From Streptomyces sedi (GTDB taxonomy: Bacteria > Actinomycetota > Actinomycetes > Streptomycetales > Streptomycetaceae): DNA of 64,000 nucleotides. Positions 15,362-25,366 of the stretch are shown piece by piece. Numbering within the stretch: the stretch's first letter is position 1; each line of letters starts with the position of its first letter. The notes beneath the pieces were generated by a model, which made no database searches, was not told the origin of the DNA, and worked only from the letters and a program-made list of their open reading frames with translations. The DNA lies in contig NZ_VDGT01000023.1 of NCBI RefSeq assembly GCF_006335015.1, positions 1 through 64,000 on the forward strand, given 5' to 3'. The position numbers and the translations under genes were made by a program.

Positions 15362-17167
15362 TCAGCCGGCGTAGCCGCCCGAGGCGGTCAGGCGCAGCGC
15401 GGTGTCGATCAGCGGCACATGGCTGAACGCCTGGGGGAAGTTCCCGACCTGCCGCATCCGGCGCGGGTCCCACTCCTCGGCGAGCAGGCCGAGGTCGTTG
15501 CGCAGGGCCAGCAGCTTCTCGAAGAGCTTGCGGGCCTCGTCGACGCGGCCGATCATCGCGAGGTCGTCGGCCATCCAGAACGAGCAGGCCAGGAACGCGC
15601 CCTCGTCGCCCTCAAGACCGTCGACGCCCGCCTCGTCACCCGCGGTGGGGTAGCGCAGGATGAAGCCGTCGAGCGTGGACAGCTCGCGCTGGATGGCCTC
15701 GATCGTGCCTATCACCCGCTTGTCGTCCGGCGGCAGGAAGCCCATCTGCGGGATCAGCAGCAGCGAGGCGTCCAGCTCCTTGGAGCCGTAGGACTGGGTG
15801 AACGTGTTGCGCTCCGCGTCGTAGCCGTGCTCGCAGACCGCGCGGTGGATCTCGTCCCGCAGGTCGCGCCAGCGCTCCAGCGGGCCGTCGACCTCTCCCG
15901 ACTCGATCAGCTTGACCGTGCGGTCGACGGCGACCCAGGTCATCACCTTGGAGTGGACGAAGTGCCGGCGCGGGCCGCGGACCTCCCAGATGCCCTCGTC
16001 CGGCTCGTTCCAGTGGTTCTCCAGGTACTTGATCAGCTTCAGCTGGAGCAGGTTGGCGTGGTCGTTGCGCGCCAGCCCGGTCATGTGGGCCACGTGCAGG
16101 GCCTCGGTGACCTCGCCGTAGACGTCCAGCTGGAGCTGGCCGGCGGCGCCGTTGCCGACGCGCACCGGCTGCGAGTTCTCGTAGCCGGGAAGCCAGCTCA
16201 ACTCGGCCTCGGCCAGCTCGCGTTCGCCGGCGATGCCGTACATGATCTGGAGGTTCTGCGGGTCGCCCGCGAGGGCGCGCAGCAGCCACTCGCGCCAGGC
16301 CCTGGCCTCCTCGTGGTAGCCGGTGCGCAGCAGCGAGGAGAGCGTCATGGCCGCGTCGCGCAGCCAGGTGAACCGGTAGTCCCAGTTCCGCGAGCCGCCG
16401 ATCTCCTCGGGCAGCGAGGTGGTCGGGGCGGCGACGACGGCGCCGGTCGGGGCGTAGGTCAGCGCCTTGAGGGTGATCAGCGAGCGGACGACGGCCTCGC
16501 GGTAGGGGCCGTGGTAGGTGCACTGGGCGACCCAGTCGCTCCAGAACGACTCGGTGGCGGCCAGCGCCTCCTCGGGAGCGGCGACCGGTGGCGGCTCCTT
16601 GTGCGAGGCCTGCCAGCTGATGGTGAACGCGACCCGGTCGCCGGCGGCGACCGTGAAGTCGGCGTAGGTGGTCAGGTCCTTGCCGTAGGTGTCGACCGTG
16701 GTGTCCAGCCAGACCGAGTCCGGTCCGGAGACGGCCACGGTCCGGTCGTCGACCTTGTGCACCCACGGCACGATCCAGCCGTAGGAGAACCGCATCCGCA
16801 GCGCGGAGCGCATCGGCACCCGGCCGCTGACGCCCTCGACGACGCGCACCAGCTGGGGCGCCATCTCACCGCGCGGCGGCATGAAGTCGGTCACCCGCAC
16901 GGTGCCCCGGGGGGTGTCCCACTCGGACTCCAGGATCAGGGAGTCCCCGACGTAGCGGCGGCGGCTGGCGGGCGGCGGCGGCATGTCCTTGCCGTGCGCG
17001 GGCCCGACTCTCCAGAAGCCGTGTTCGTCGGTGCCCAGCAGCCCGGCGAAGACCGCGTGGGAGTCGAATCGCGGCAGACACAGCCAGTCGGCCGATCCGT
17101 CGCGGCAGATGAGGGCGGCGGTCTGCATGTCGCCGACCAGTGCGTAGTCCTCGATGCGCCCGGCCAC
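15362..17167 (-). CDS. glycoside hydrolase family 15 protein (trehalase/glucoamylase-like)
   Basis: A 601-residue cytoplasmic GH15 enzyme. The N-terminal beta-sandwich starts RIEDYALVGDMQTAALICRD and contains DWLCLPRFDSHAVFAGLLG. The (alpha/alpha)6 barrel has RNWDYRFTWLRDAAMTL, GIWEVRGPRRHFVHSKVMTW (general acid Glu) and LLAEEWDP (general base Glu), then NFPQAFSHVPLI. Actinobacterial relatives hydrolyse trehalose or other alpha-glucosides; this one could be either. GTG at 17167 was chosen because GGAG lies about 7 bases upstream and it gives the conserved VAGRIEDY start; longer in-frame starts are not conserved. No signal peptide is present. Confidence 0.88.
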   Translation of the reverse strand: MAGRIEDYALVGDMQTAALICRDGSADWLCLPRFDSHAVFAGLLGTDEHGFWRVGPAHGKDMPPPPASRRRYVGDSLILESEWDTPRGTVRVTDFMPPRGEMAPQLVRVVEGVSGRVPMRSALRMRFSYGWIVPWVHKVDDRTVAVSGPDSVWLDTTVDTYGKDLTTYADFTVAAGDRVAFTISWQASHKEPPPVAAPEEALAATESFWSDWVAQCTYHGPYREAVVRSLITLKALTYAPTGAVVAAPTTSLPEEIGGSRNWDYRFTWLRDAAMTLSSLLRTGYHEEARAWREWLLRALAGDPQNLQIMYGIAGERELAEAELSWLPGYENSQPVRVGNGAAGQLQLDVYGEVTEALHVAHMTGLARNDHANLLQLKLIKYLENHWNEPDEGIWEVRGPRRHFVHSKVMTWVAVDRTVKLIESGEVDGPLERWRDLRDEIHRAVCEHGYDAERNTFTQSYGSKELDASLLLIPQMGFLPPDDKRVIGTIEAIQRELSTLDGFILRYPTAGDEAGVDGLEGDEGAFLACSFWMADDLAMIGRVDEARKLFEKLLALRNDLGLLAEEWDPRRMRQVGNFPQAFSHVPLIDTALRLTASGGYAG

Positions 17168-17500
17168 TTGAAACTCCAGTCGAACGGCGCCGCCCCCCGT
17201 GGGACGTGCGGAAACTTCCTCGCCCATTCCGGCGTCCAGGCAGGATACGACGCCTGGAGGACATCCGCTGGACACCGGGGAAACCGTTCTCTGTGACCGG
17301 GTGCTCTTGTTCGTATTAGTCGGTAAATGTCGAAAGGCTGAGCTTGGGTGCTTTGTGCCGCACCTTCGCTGTTACCCTGGTAGCCCGTGGACCGGAGGGC
17401 CCGAAAACCTTCGAACACTCACCGTCGGCACCCCCGGGCGAGCAGCCCGTGCGGAGCCGTTGTGTATCCGCCTCGCGACCACGGGAGCCCCGTTTTGGCC
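17168..17500. other. divergent intergenic region between the GH15 gene and pyrG
   Basis: The region holds the promoters of both genes. For pyrG the best -10 is TACCCT at 17373-17378 with no good -35, which would give a leader of ~115 bases to ATG 17501. An in-frame GTG at 17387 sits 8 bases after this hexamer, so a longer leaderless reading of pyrG is formally possible but its 38 extra residues do not look like protein. No riboswitch or strong attenuator-type hairpin was recognised. Confidence 0.45.
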
Positions 17501-19195
<1,695 letters not shown>

Positions 19196-19200
19196 GGGGT

Positions 19201-19845
19201 ATGACCGACCAGTCCTCGGCGCCGCTCGCCGACTCTCCGACGCAGTGGCCCGTCACCGCGACCGAGACCCCGTTCACCGGCAACAAGACCAGCGTCCGCA
19301 CCGACGAGGTGCGGCTCCCCGACGGCGGCCGGGTGCACCGCGACTACCAGGTGCACCCCGGCTCCGTCGCGGTCCTCGCGCTGGACGAACGGGACCGGGC
19401 CGTGGTGATCGAGCAGTACCGGCACCCGGTGCGCCACCGGCTGTGGGAGATCCCCGCCGGGCTGCTCGACGTGCCGGGGGAGAACCCGCTGCACGCCGCC
19501 CAGCGCGAGCTGTACGAGGAGGCGCACGTCAAGGCCGAGGACTGGCGGGTGCTGACCGACGTGTACACGACGCCGGGCGGCAGCGACGAGGCGGTGCGGA
19601 TCTTCCTCGCCCGGCAGCTGTCGGAGGCCGAGGGCGAGCGCTACGAGGTGCACGCCGAGGAGGCCGACATGCGGCTGGCCAGGGTGCCGGTCGCCGACCT
19701 GGCGCGTGGCGTGCTGGCCGGCCGGCTGCACAACACCTGCCTGGCGCTGGGCGTCCTCGCCTATGGCGCGGCCCTCGCCGGGGAGGGCCCCGAGGCGCTG
19801 CGGCCGGCCGACGCGCCCTGGCCGGCCCGGCCGTTCCCGGCCTGA
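19201..19845 (+). CDS. NUDIX hydrolase, ADP-ribose pyrophosphatase-like
   Basis: A 214-residue protein with the ADP-ribose pyrophosphatase pattern: VHRDYQVHPGSVAVLALD, VVIEQYRHPVRHRLWEIPAG, and the NUDIX box GLLDVPGENPLHAAQRELYE followed by EAHV (Glu ligands for Mg in RELYEE). The usual glycine after the EE pair is a His here. Relatives hydrolyse ADP-ribose or similar nucleoside diphosphate sugars. It starts 5 bases after pyrG; from memory the pair is conserved in Streptomyces. Confidence 0.88.
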   Translation: MTDQSSAPLADSPTQWPVTATETPFTGNKTSVRTDEVRLPDGGRVHRDYQVHPGSVAVLALDERDRAVVIEQYRHPVRHRLWEIPAGLLDVPGENPLHAAQRELYEEAHVKAEDWRVLTDVYTTPGGSDEAVRIFLARQLSEAEGERYEVHAEEADMRLARVPVADLARGVLAGRLHNTCLALGVLAYGAALAGEGPEALRPADAPWPARPFPA

Positions 19846-19879
19846 CGTGTCCTGACCCGACGCCTCGGTGGCCTTGGCA

Positions 19880-19885
19880 TACGCT
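19880..19885 (+). promoter_or_regulatory. -10 element of a probable leaderless gene
   Basis: TACGCT ends 6 bases before GTG 19892, and no ribosome binding site lies between them. No clear -35 is visible. Confidence 0.4.
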
Positions 19886-19891
19886 CACCCC

Positions 19892-22015
19892 GTGACGGAT
19901 GTGACGGAACAGACGGTCACCGACGGCGGGGGCTTCCTCGGCCGCAGCCGCGAGCTGGCGGGCCTGCGCGGAGAGATCGAACGCGCGGGCCTCGACACCC
20001 TGGCCGGCCGCCCCGCGCCCCGGGGCAGGGTGCTGCTGGTGGCGGGCCGGCCCGGCACCGGCAGGACGGCGTTGGCCGAGGCGTTCGCGGCCGAGCTCGC
20101 CGCCTCGGGCGACTACCCCGACGGGCTGCTGACCGCCCGGCTGACCGAGCCGGGCGGCACCCCCGTCACCGTGGAACGCGCGGCGCGCGAGCTGCTGGCC
20201 CAGCTCGGTGTCGCGGCGCCGGCCGGCGGCGGCGACGAGGACCTGGCCGACCTGCTGCGCGAGACCCTCGACACCAGGTCGGCCGTGCTGCTGCTGGACG
20301 ACATCGCCGGCGCCGAGCAGCTGGCCGAGCTGGTGCCCGAGCACCGCGCCTGCGTGGTGGTGGCTGTCGCCGGCGGCCCGTTGACCAAGGTGCCGGACGT
20401 GCGGCCCTGCGTGCTGGGCGGGCTGGACCGGCCCAACGCGATCCGGCTGCTGGAGCGCGGCGCGGGACCGGTGCGGATCACCGTCGACCCGGGGGCCGCC
20501 GACCATCTCGCGGAGATCTGCGGCGACCTGCCGGCCGCGTTGAAGCTCACCGCCGGCTGGCTCGCGCTCCACCCCGACCACACGCTGGTCGACGCGGTGC
20601 GCGGCTTCGCCGCCGGCGCCGAGCGGCTGCCCTCGCCCGAGGGCGACGCCGCGTCCGACCCGGCCGAGCTGCCGCTGCGCCGGGCCTTCGGCCTGGTGCA
20701 CGCGGCGCTGCCGGCGCAGGCGGCGCGGCTGCTGCGGCTGCTGGCGCTGGCGCCGGGCGGGCTGGTCGACGACCATGTCGCGGCGGCGCTGGCGGGCGCG
20801 CCGATCGGGGTGGCCCGCACGCTGCTCGACGACTTCGTCGCCTTCGGGCTGCTGCACGCGGCCGACCCGGGCGGCCCGCCGGGCGTGGGGCCCGGTTACC
20901 GGGTGCCCGGCTGTCTGGCGCCGCTGCTGTCCGGGCTGTTGGAGGCGGAGGAGCGGCCGGGCGAGGTGCTGCTGGCGCGCGCCAGGATGCTGGAGCGCAC
21001 GGTGCGCCAGCTGCGCGCCTGCCTGGCCACCACCGAGCCGGCCGGTTCGCCGGCCGCCCGCTGGCTGAGCGAGCTGCCGCGGGCGCTGCGCTTCGAGAGC
21101 CCGAAGGCCGCCGCCCGCTGGCTGGACGCCCGGCTGCCCGCGCTGTTGGCCGCCGCGCGACTGGCCGTGGACGACGGCGAGTTGGACACGTTGGCCCGTC
21201 GGGTGGTGGCGGCGCTGACCCGGGCCCTGATCGCCCACCGGGGCACGGAGGAGGCGGCGCCCGAGCTGTACCGGCTGCACGAGCTGGTGCTGGGGGTCGC
21301 CGAACGGCAGGGGCTGACCAGGGAGCAGGCCGCCGCCCTGCTGAACCTGGGCGATCTGGACGTGCGCACCGGCCGGCTCGCCGGGGCGCTGACCCGATAC
21401 CGGGCCGCGCTGGAGGTGGCGCGCGGCGAGGGCGACGCGGCCGACCCGCTGGCCGTCGGCCGCACGCTGGAGTCCATCGGCGGGACCTACGCGGAGCTGA
21501 ACGACTGGCAGCGCGCCGCCGACTGGTACGGGCGGGCCGTGGCGCTGGCCCAGACCCGCGACGACCTGGCGGCCGAGGCCAGGCTCCAGGGCCGGATCGG
21601 CGCCGTGCTCTCCTACGACGGGCAGCTGGAGGAGGCGCTGCGCGCCTGGCGGGCGGCGGCCTCGGCGCACCGCAGGTGCGGGGACGCCCACGCGTACGCG
21701 CGCGCGCTGACCGAGGCGGCCCGGGTGATGGAGTACGCCGGGCAGTACGAGGAGTCCGAACGCACCGGGCGCGAGGCGCTGCGGCTGGCCGCCGGGACCG
21801 GCGACCAGCGGTTGCAGGCGGCGCTGCGGATGCGGCTCGCGGACACCGCCGACCGTCTCGGCCGCACCGACACCGCCGCCGTGCACCGGGCGGTGGCCGA
21901 GCAGATCCTCGCCGCTCCCGAGGAGCCGCCCCACACGCCGGGGGCGGAGAGGGATTCCTCTGGTCCTCCAGAGGGAAACACTTGTGAAACGCAGACGAAG
22001 CGTCGCCATGATTGA
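19892..22015 (+). CDS. NTPase-TPR protein (AfsR-like ATPase without DNA-binding domain)
   Basis: A 707-residue protein. Residues ~10-300 form a STAND/AAA-like NTPase module: GRPGTGRTALAEAF at the P-loop position and AVLLLDDIAG as Walker B. A winged-helix-like segment follows (LLRLLALAPGGLVDDHVAAA), and residues ~420-680 form a TPR array (LNLGDLDVRTGRLAGALTRY, SIGGTYAELNDWQRAADWYG, GRIGAVLSYDGQLEEALRAW, MEYAGQYEESERTGREALRL). The P-loop Lys is replaced by Arg. No SARP, GerE or kinase domain is present, so this is a signalling or scaffold protein rather than a classical regulator. The start is GTG 19892, preceded by a -10-like hexamer. It sits between the NUDIX gene and ald; the partner is unknown. 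Confidence 0.75.
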   Translation: MTDVTEQTVTDGGGFLGRSRELAGLRGEIERAGLDTLAGRPAPRGRVLLVAGRPGTGRTALAEAFAAELAASGDYPDGLLTARLTEPGGTPVTVERAARELLAQLGVAAPAGGGDEDLADLLRETLDTRSAVLLLDDIAGAEQLAELVPEHRACVVVAVAGGPLTKVPDVRPCVLGGLDRPNAIRLLERGAGPVRITVDPGAADHLAEICGDLPAALKLTAGWLALHPDHTLVDAVRGFAAGAERLPSPEGDAASDPAELPLRRAFGLVHAALPAQAARLLRLLALAPGGLVDDHVAAALAGAPIGVARTLLDDFVAFGLLHAADPGGPPGVGPGYRVPGCLAPLLSGLLEAEERPGEVLLARARMLERTVRQLRACLATTEPAGSPAARWLSELPRALRFESPKAAARWLDARLPALLAAARLAVDDGELDTLARRVVAALTRALIAHRGTEEAAPELYRLHELVLGVAERQGLTREQAAALLNLGDLDVRTGRLAGALTRYRAALEVARGEGDAADPLAVGRTLESIGGTYAELNDWQRAADWYGRAVALAQTRDDLAAEARLQGRIGAVLSYDGQLEEALRAWRAAASAHRRCGDAHAYARALTEAARVMEYAGQYEESERTGREALRLAAGTGDQRLQAALRMRLADTADRLGRTDTAAVHRAVAEQILAAPEEPPHTPGAERDSSGPPEGNTCETQTKRRHD

Positions 22016-22020
22016 CTGAA

Positions 22021-22056
22021 AGCAAGGCCATGCGTCAGTCTTCCCTTGCTTAGAAT
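22021..22056 (+). promoter_or_regulatory. inverted repeat and -10-like element upstream of ald
   Basis: AGCAAGG (22021-22027) and CCTTGCT (22044-22050) form an inverted repeat, followed directly by TAGAAT, a good -10. The arrangement suggests a regulator site over the spacer region of the ald promoter; no regulator is identified. Confidence 0.4.
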
Positions 22057-22088
22057 GGCGAAAGCACCCCCTTCGCGACACAAGGACC

Positions 22089-23210
22089 GTGATCGACATG
22101 AAGGTTGGCATCCCCCGCGAGGTCAAGAACAACGAGTTCCGCGTGGCCATCACCCCGGCCGGAGTGCACGAGCTCGTCAGCGGCGGCCACCAGGTCTTTC
22201 TGGAGGGCGGCGCCGGTCTCGGCTCCGCCATCCCCGACGAGGAGTACCTCGCGGCCGGCGCCACCGTGCTGCCCGAGGCGGACCAGGTCTGGGCCGAGGC
22301 CGACCTGCTGCTGAAGGTCAAGGAGCCGGTCGCCGAGGAGTACCACCGGCTGCGCAAGGATCTGACGCTCTTCACCTATCTCCATCTCGCCGCGTCCCGC
22401 GAGTGCACCGACGCGCTGCTGGCCGCCGGTACCACCGCGATCGCCTACGAGACGGTCGAGGCGCGCGGCGGGCTGCCGCTGCTCGCCCCGATGTCGGAGG
22501 TGGCCGGGCGGCTCGCGCCGCAGGTCGGCGCCTACCACCTGATGCGCCCGACCGGCGGGCGCGGCGTCCTGCCGGGCGGCGTCCCCGGCAGCCCGGCCGG
22601 CCACGCGGTGGTCATCGGCGCGGGCGTCTCCGGGTGGAACGCGACGCAGATCGCGGTCGGGCTCGGCTTCCAGGTCACCGTCCTGGACAAGGACACCGAC
22701 AAGCTCCGGGCCGTGGACCGCGTCTTCGGCACCCGGGTGCGCACCGTCACCTCACACGCCCTGTCGCTGGAGCGCGAGGTGCTCACCGCCGACCTGGTGA
22801 TCGGCGCCGTCCTGGTCCCGGGCGCCCGCGCGCCCCGGCTGGTCAGCGGCGAGCTGGTCTCCCGGATGCGCCAGGGAAGTGTCCTTGTCGACATCGCGAT
22901 CGACCAGGGCGGCTGCTTCGCCGACTCCCGCCCCACCACCCATGCCGAGCCGACGTTCCCCGTGCACGGCTCGCTCTTCTACTGCGTGGCCAACATGCCC
23001 GGCGCCGTGCCCAGTACCTCAACGCACGCGCTGACCAACGCGACGCTGCCGTACGTGGTCCAACTGGCCTCCCTCGGCTGGCGTTCCGCGCTGGGCGCCG
23101 ACCCGGGCCTGGCGGCCGGGCTCAACACGCACGAGGGGCTGGTCGCCCACCGGCCGGTCGCCGAAGCTCACCAACTGGCCTTCACCGCGCCCTCCGAGGT
23201 GCTTGCCTGA
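22089..23210 (+). CDS. ald: alanine dehydrogenase
   Basis: A 373-residue NAD-dependent enzyme that interconverts L-alanine and pyruvate plus ammonia. It begins MKVGIPREVKNNEFRVAITP, contains the catalytic Lys in LLKVKEP and His in YLHLAASRE, and binds NAD through VVIGAGVSGWNATQIA. DIAIDQGGCFADSRPTTHAE and FYCVANMPGAVPSTSTHALT are family signatures. Two starts are possible: GTG 22089 and ATG 22098; AAGGA at 22082-22086 is better spaced for the ATG. A hairpin terminator follows the gene. Confidence 0.95.
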   Translation: MIDMKVGIPREVKNNEFRVAITPAGVHELVSGGHQVFLEGGAGLGSAIPDEEYLAAGATVLPEADQVWAEADLLLKVKEPVAEEYHRLRKDLTLFTYLHLAASRECTDALLAAGTTAIAYETVEARGGLPLLAPMSEVAGRLAPQVGAYHLMRPTGGRGVLPGGVPGSPAGHAVVIGAGVSGWNATQIAVGLGFQVTVLDKDTDKLRAVDRVFGTRVRTVTSHALSLEREVLTADLVIGAVLVPGARAPRLVSGELVSRMRQGSVLVDIAIDQGGCFADSRPTTHAEPTFPVHGSLFYCVANMPGAVPSTSTHALTNATLPYVVQLASLGWRSALGADPGLAAGLNTHEGLVAHRPVAEAHQLAFTAPSEVLA

Positions 23211-23219
23211 GCCGCCCGG

Positions 23220-23244
23220 GACCCGGGGCGACACCCCCCGGGTC
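23220..23244 (+). terminator. hairpin terminator after ald
   Basis: GACCCGGGG (23220-23228) pairs with CCCCGGGTC (23236-23244) 10 bases after the ald stop codon. No T tract is present. Confidence 0.65.
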
Positions 23245-23572
23245 AACTCCCCGCGTCAACATCGGGAATGTCACACCGGCGCGTTCGATGACCGTGTCGA
23301 TTCAGCCACTCGGGCGCTTGTCGGTGTCGTCCGATCCGTCCCCAACTCCGCGCTCACGTCGTGGTTTAGCGGTCCGAACGGGGGTGAGATGCCCCGGCTC
23401 GCGAAGCATGGGGCCTTGACAAGTGATTGTTCGATGGCCGACACATCCGTGCCGGTCCGGTGGATTGTGTTGCTGCGGACCGCCGACACGCCATAGAGTC
23501 GCCAAACGTCGGCATGGTGCAACGCTGACTCTGTCTAGAAGTTCCCTGGTCCCCAAGGAGGTAAGACGACTT
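23245..23572 (+). other. promoter and leader region of the parA-like gene
   Basis: No gene was found in this stretch. A sigma-70-type promoter is plausible: TTGCTG at 23470-23475, an 18-base spacer and TAGAGT at 23494-23499, giving a leader of about 65 bases. A perfect TTGACA occurs at 23416-23421 but has no matching -10. Confidence 0.4.
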
Positions 23573-24733
23573 GTGAATGAGTCGATAATTACTCCCAGGG
23601 GAGCACAGGTCCCGGAGCGGCGTCAGAGCGCCTCGGATTCGACGGGCAACGGCTCCGTCGCTGTTCATCCCTTCGCAACCCACCAGAGCCAACCGAGCAT
23701 GACAGCGCATCAGAGCACGGACGGCCACGAGACCAGTGCCGTCACAGCGAACCGTACGGCCGGCGAGTCCGACCGTTATCCCGACTACGAAGACATCCCC
23801 GACGGCCAGTTCTACGACCCGGACGCCGAATACGAGCCGGACCCCGAATACGCGGCGACCATCGCCCCGGACGCGGCCCGGCAGCGTCGGGAGCGGATCG
23901 GCCCCACCGGCCGGCCCCTGCCGTACTTCCCCATCCCGGGACCGCTCAGCGAGCGCGGCCCGGCGAAGGTCATCGCCATGTGCAACCAGAAGGGCGGCGT
24001 CGGCAAGACCACGTCGGCCATCAACCTGGGCGCGGCGCTGGCCGAGTACGGACGCCGGGTCCTGCTGGTGGACTTCGACCCGCAGGGCGCGCTCTCCGTC
24101 GGCCTCGGGGTCAACCCGATGGAGCTGGACCTCACCGTCTACAACCTGCTGATGGAACGCGGCATGGCCCCCGACGAGGTGCTGCTCAAGACGGCGGTCG
24201 CCGGCATGGACCTGCTGCCGAGCAACATCGACCTCTCGGCGGCCGAGGTGCAGCTGGTCAGCGAGGTGGCGAGGGAGTCCACGCTCCAGCGTGCGCTCCA
24301 ACCGCTGCTCAGCGACTACGACTTCATCATCATCGACTGCCAGCCCTCGCTGGGCCTGCTCACCGTGAACGCCCTCACCGCGGCGCACAAGGTGATCGTG
24401 CCGCTGGAGTGCGAGTTCTTCGCGCTGCGCGGCGTGGCCCTGCTCACCGAGACGATCGAGAAGGTCCAGGAGCGGCTCAACCCCGAGCTGCGGCTGGACG
24501 GCATCCTCGCCACGATGTACGACTCGCGCACCGTGCACAGCCGAGAGGTGCTCGCCCGGGTCGTCGAGGCGTTCGACGACAACGTGTACCACACGGTCAT
24601 CGGCCGCACCGTCCGGTTCCCCGAGACCACCGTCGCGGGCGAGCCGATCACCACCTACGCCTCCAACTCGGTGGGGGCGGCGGCCTACCGACAGCTCGCC
24701 AGGGAGGTGCTCGCCCGGTGCCACGCCGAGTGA
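23573..24733 (+). CDS. ParA-family ATPase linked to scpAB
   Basis: A 386-residue ParA/Soj-type protein. The N-terminal ~120 residues are a disordered acidic extension (YPDYEDIPDGQFYDPDAEYE). The ATPase core has the deviant Walker A CNQKGGVGKTTSAINLG, Walker A' VLLVDFDPQGALSVGLG and Walker B DFIIIDCQPSLGLLTVNAL. GTG 23573 has AAGGAGG 11 bases upstream. It overlaps the next gene by 4 bases (GTGA) and precedes scpA-scpB, so it is probably part of a chromosome-organisation operon. It is not the oriC-linked parA: no ParB with its CTPase/HTH domains and no parS were seen here. The cargo or role is unknown. Confidence 0.88.
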   Translation: MNESIITPRGAQVPERRQSASDSTGNGSVAVHPFATHQSQPSMTAHQSTDGHETSAVTANRTAGESDRYPDYEDIPDGQFYDPDAEYEPDPEYAATIAPDAARQRRERIGPTGRPLPYFPIPGPLSERGPAKVIAMCNQKGGVGKTTSAINLGAALAEYGRRVLLVDFDPQGALSVGLGVNPMELDLTVYNLLMERGMAPDEVLLKTAVAGMDLLPSNIDLSAAEVQLVSEVARESTLQRALQPLLSDYDFIIIDCQPSLGLLTVNALTAAHKVIVPLECEFFALRGVALLTETIEKVQERLNPELRLDGILATMYDSRTVHSREVLARVVEAFDDNVYHTVIGRTVRFPETTVAGEPITTYASNSVGAAAYRQLAREVLARCHAE

Positions 24734-25317
24734 GCCTTCCGGCGGCCGACGAACTGTTCCGCAGCACGGGTGGGGCGGCCGTCCAGCCGTCGAGCCCCTC
24801 GACCTCACAGGAGAACGCGGCGGCGGAGCCCCAACGGGCCCCGTCCGCCGACCAGTCGGGCGAACCGGCGGGCTCCGGCGCGCCGGGGGCGCCCGACGAG
24901 GGCGCGGGCGAGGGGCGTGCGCGCCGCGAGCCCAGGCCCGGCGCGCCGCGGGAGCGCGGCGGTCGGGAGGAGCGGCTTCCCGCCCAGGCGAAGCGGGACG
25001 GCTCCGGCCGGCCCACCGTTCCCCCCGCCGGAGGCCAGCCCACGGCCCCGGGTCGCGGCGCCCCCGCGGCACCGCAGCGCAAGGGCCGTGCGGCGCGGCG
25101 GCCGAGTGGCCGCGAGCGGCACGACGAGAAGATCACCGTCTATGTCTCGGCGGAGGAGTTGATGGACCTGGAGCACGCGCGGTTGGTGCTGCGTGGCGAG
25201 CACGGGCTCGCCGTCGACCGGGGCCGCATCGTGCGCGAGGCGGTCGCCGTGGTCCTCGCCGACCTCGAATCCCGGGGCGACGCCAGCATCTTGGTGCGGC
25301 GCCTGCGCGGGCGCTGA
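24730..25317 (+). CDS. probable ribbon-helix-helix partner of the ParA-like ATPase
   Basis: A 195-residue protein. Residues 1 to ~125 are low-complexity Pro/Ala/Arg-rich linker. The C-terminal 65 residues look folded: EKITVYVSAEELMDLEHARL, then GLAVDRGRIVREAVAVVLAD, then RGDASILVRRLRGR. The beta-strand KITVYVS followed by two helices with RGRIVREAV resembles a ribbon-helix-helix DNA-binding domain. The GTG start overlaps the parA-like stop by 4 bases, which argues for stoichiometric coupling. By analogy with plasmid ParA systems whose centromere binder is an RHH protein, it may be the DNA-binding partner; that is inference. The domain call is by eye. Confidence 0.65.
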   Translation: MSLPAADELFRSTGGAAVQPSSPSTSQENAAAEPQRAPSADQSGEPAGSGAPGAPDEGAGEGRARREPRPGAPRERGGREERLPAQAKRDGSGRPTVPPAGGQPTAPGRGAPAAPQRKGRAARRPSGRERHDEKITVYVSAEELMDLEHARLVLRGEHGLAVDRGRIVREAVAVVLADLESRGDASILVRRLRGR

Positions 25318-25352
25318 CCGCGCGGCGCGCGCCGCCCGACGGTGGCGCGGAG

Positions 25353-25358
25353 TAACGT
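25353..25358 (+). promoter_or_regulatory. -10-like hexamer before scpA
   Basis: TAACGT ends 8 bases before the scpA ATG, which has no good ribosome binding site. It may serve as a leaderless internal promoter downstream of the parA-like pair. Confidence 0.3.
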
Positions 25359-25366
25359 GCCCGGCG

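Noticed and set aside
17387..17500. N-terminal extension of PyrG to a leaderless GTG at 17387
   Set aside because: The 38 extra residues do not resemble any CTP synthase N-terminus, and GGGAG at 17483 supports a start near 17495-17501.
23573..24733. The ParA-like gene as the chromosomal parA of a parABS locus
   Set aside because: No ParB with HTH/CTPase motifs, no parS-like sequence and no oriC genes (dnaA, dnaN, gidB, rnpA) are present; the neighbours are scpA/scpB.
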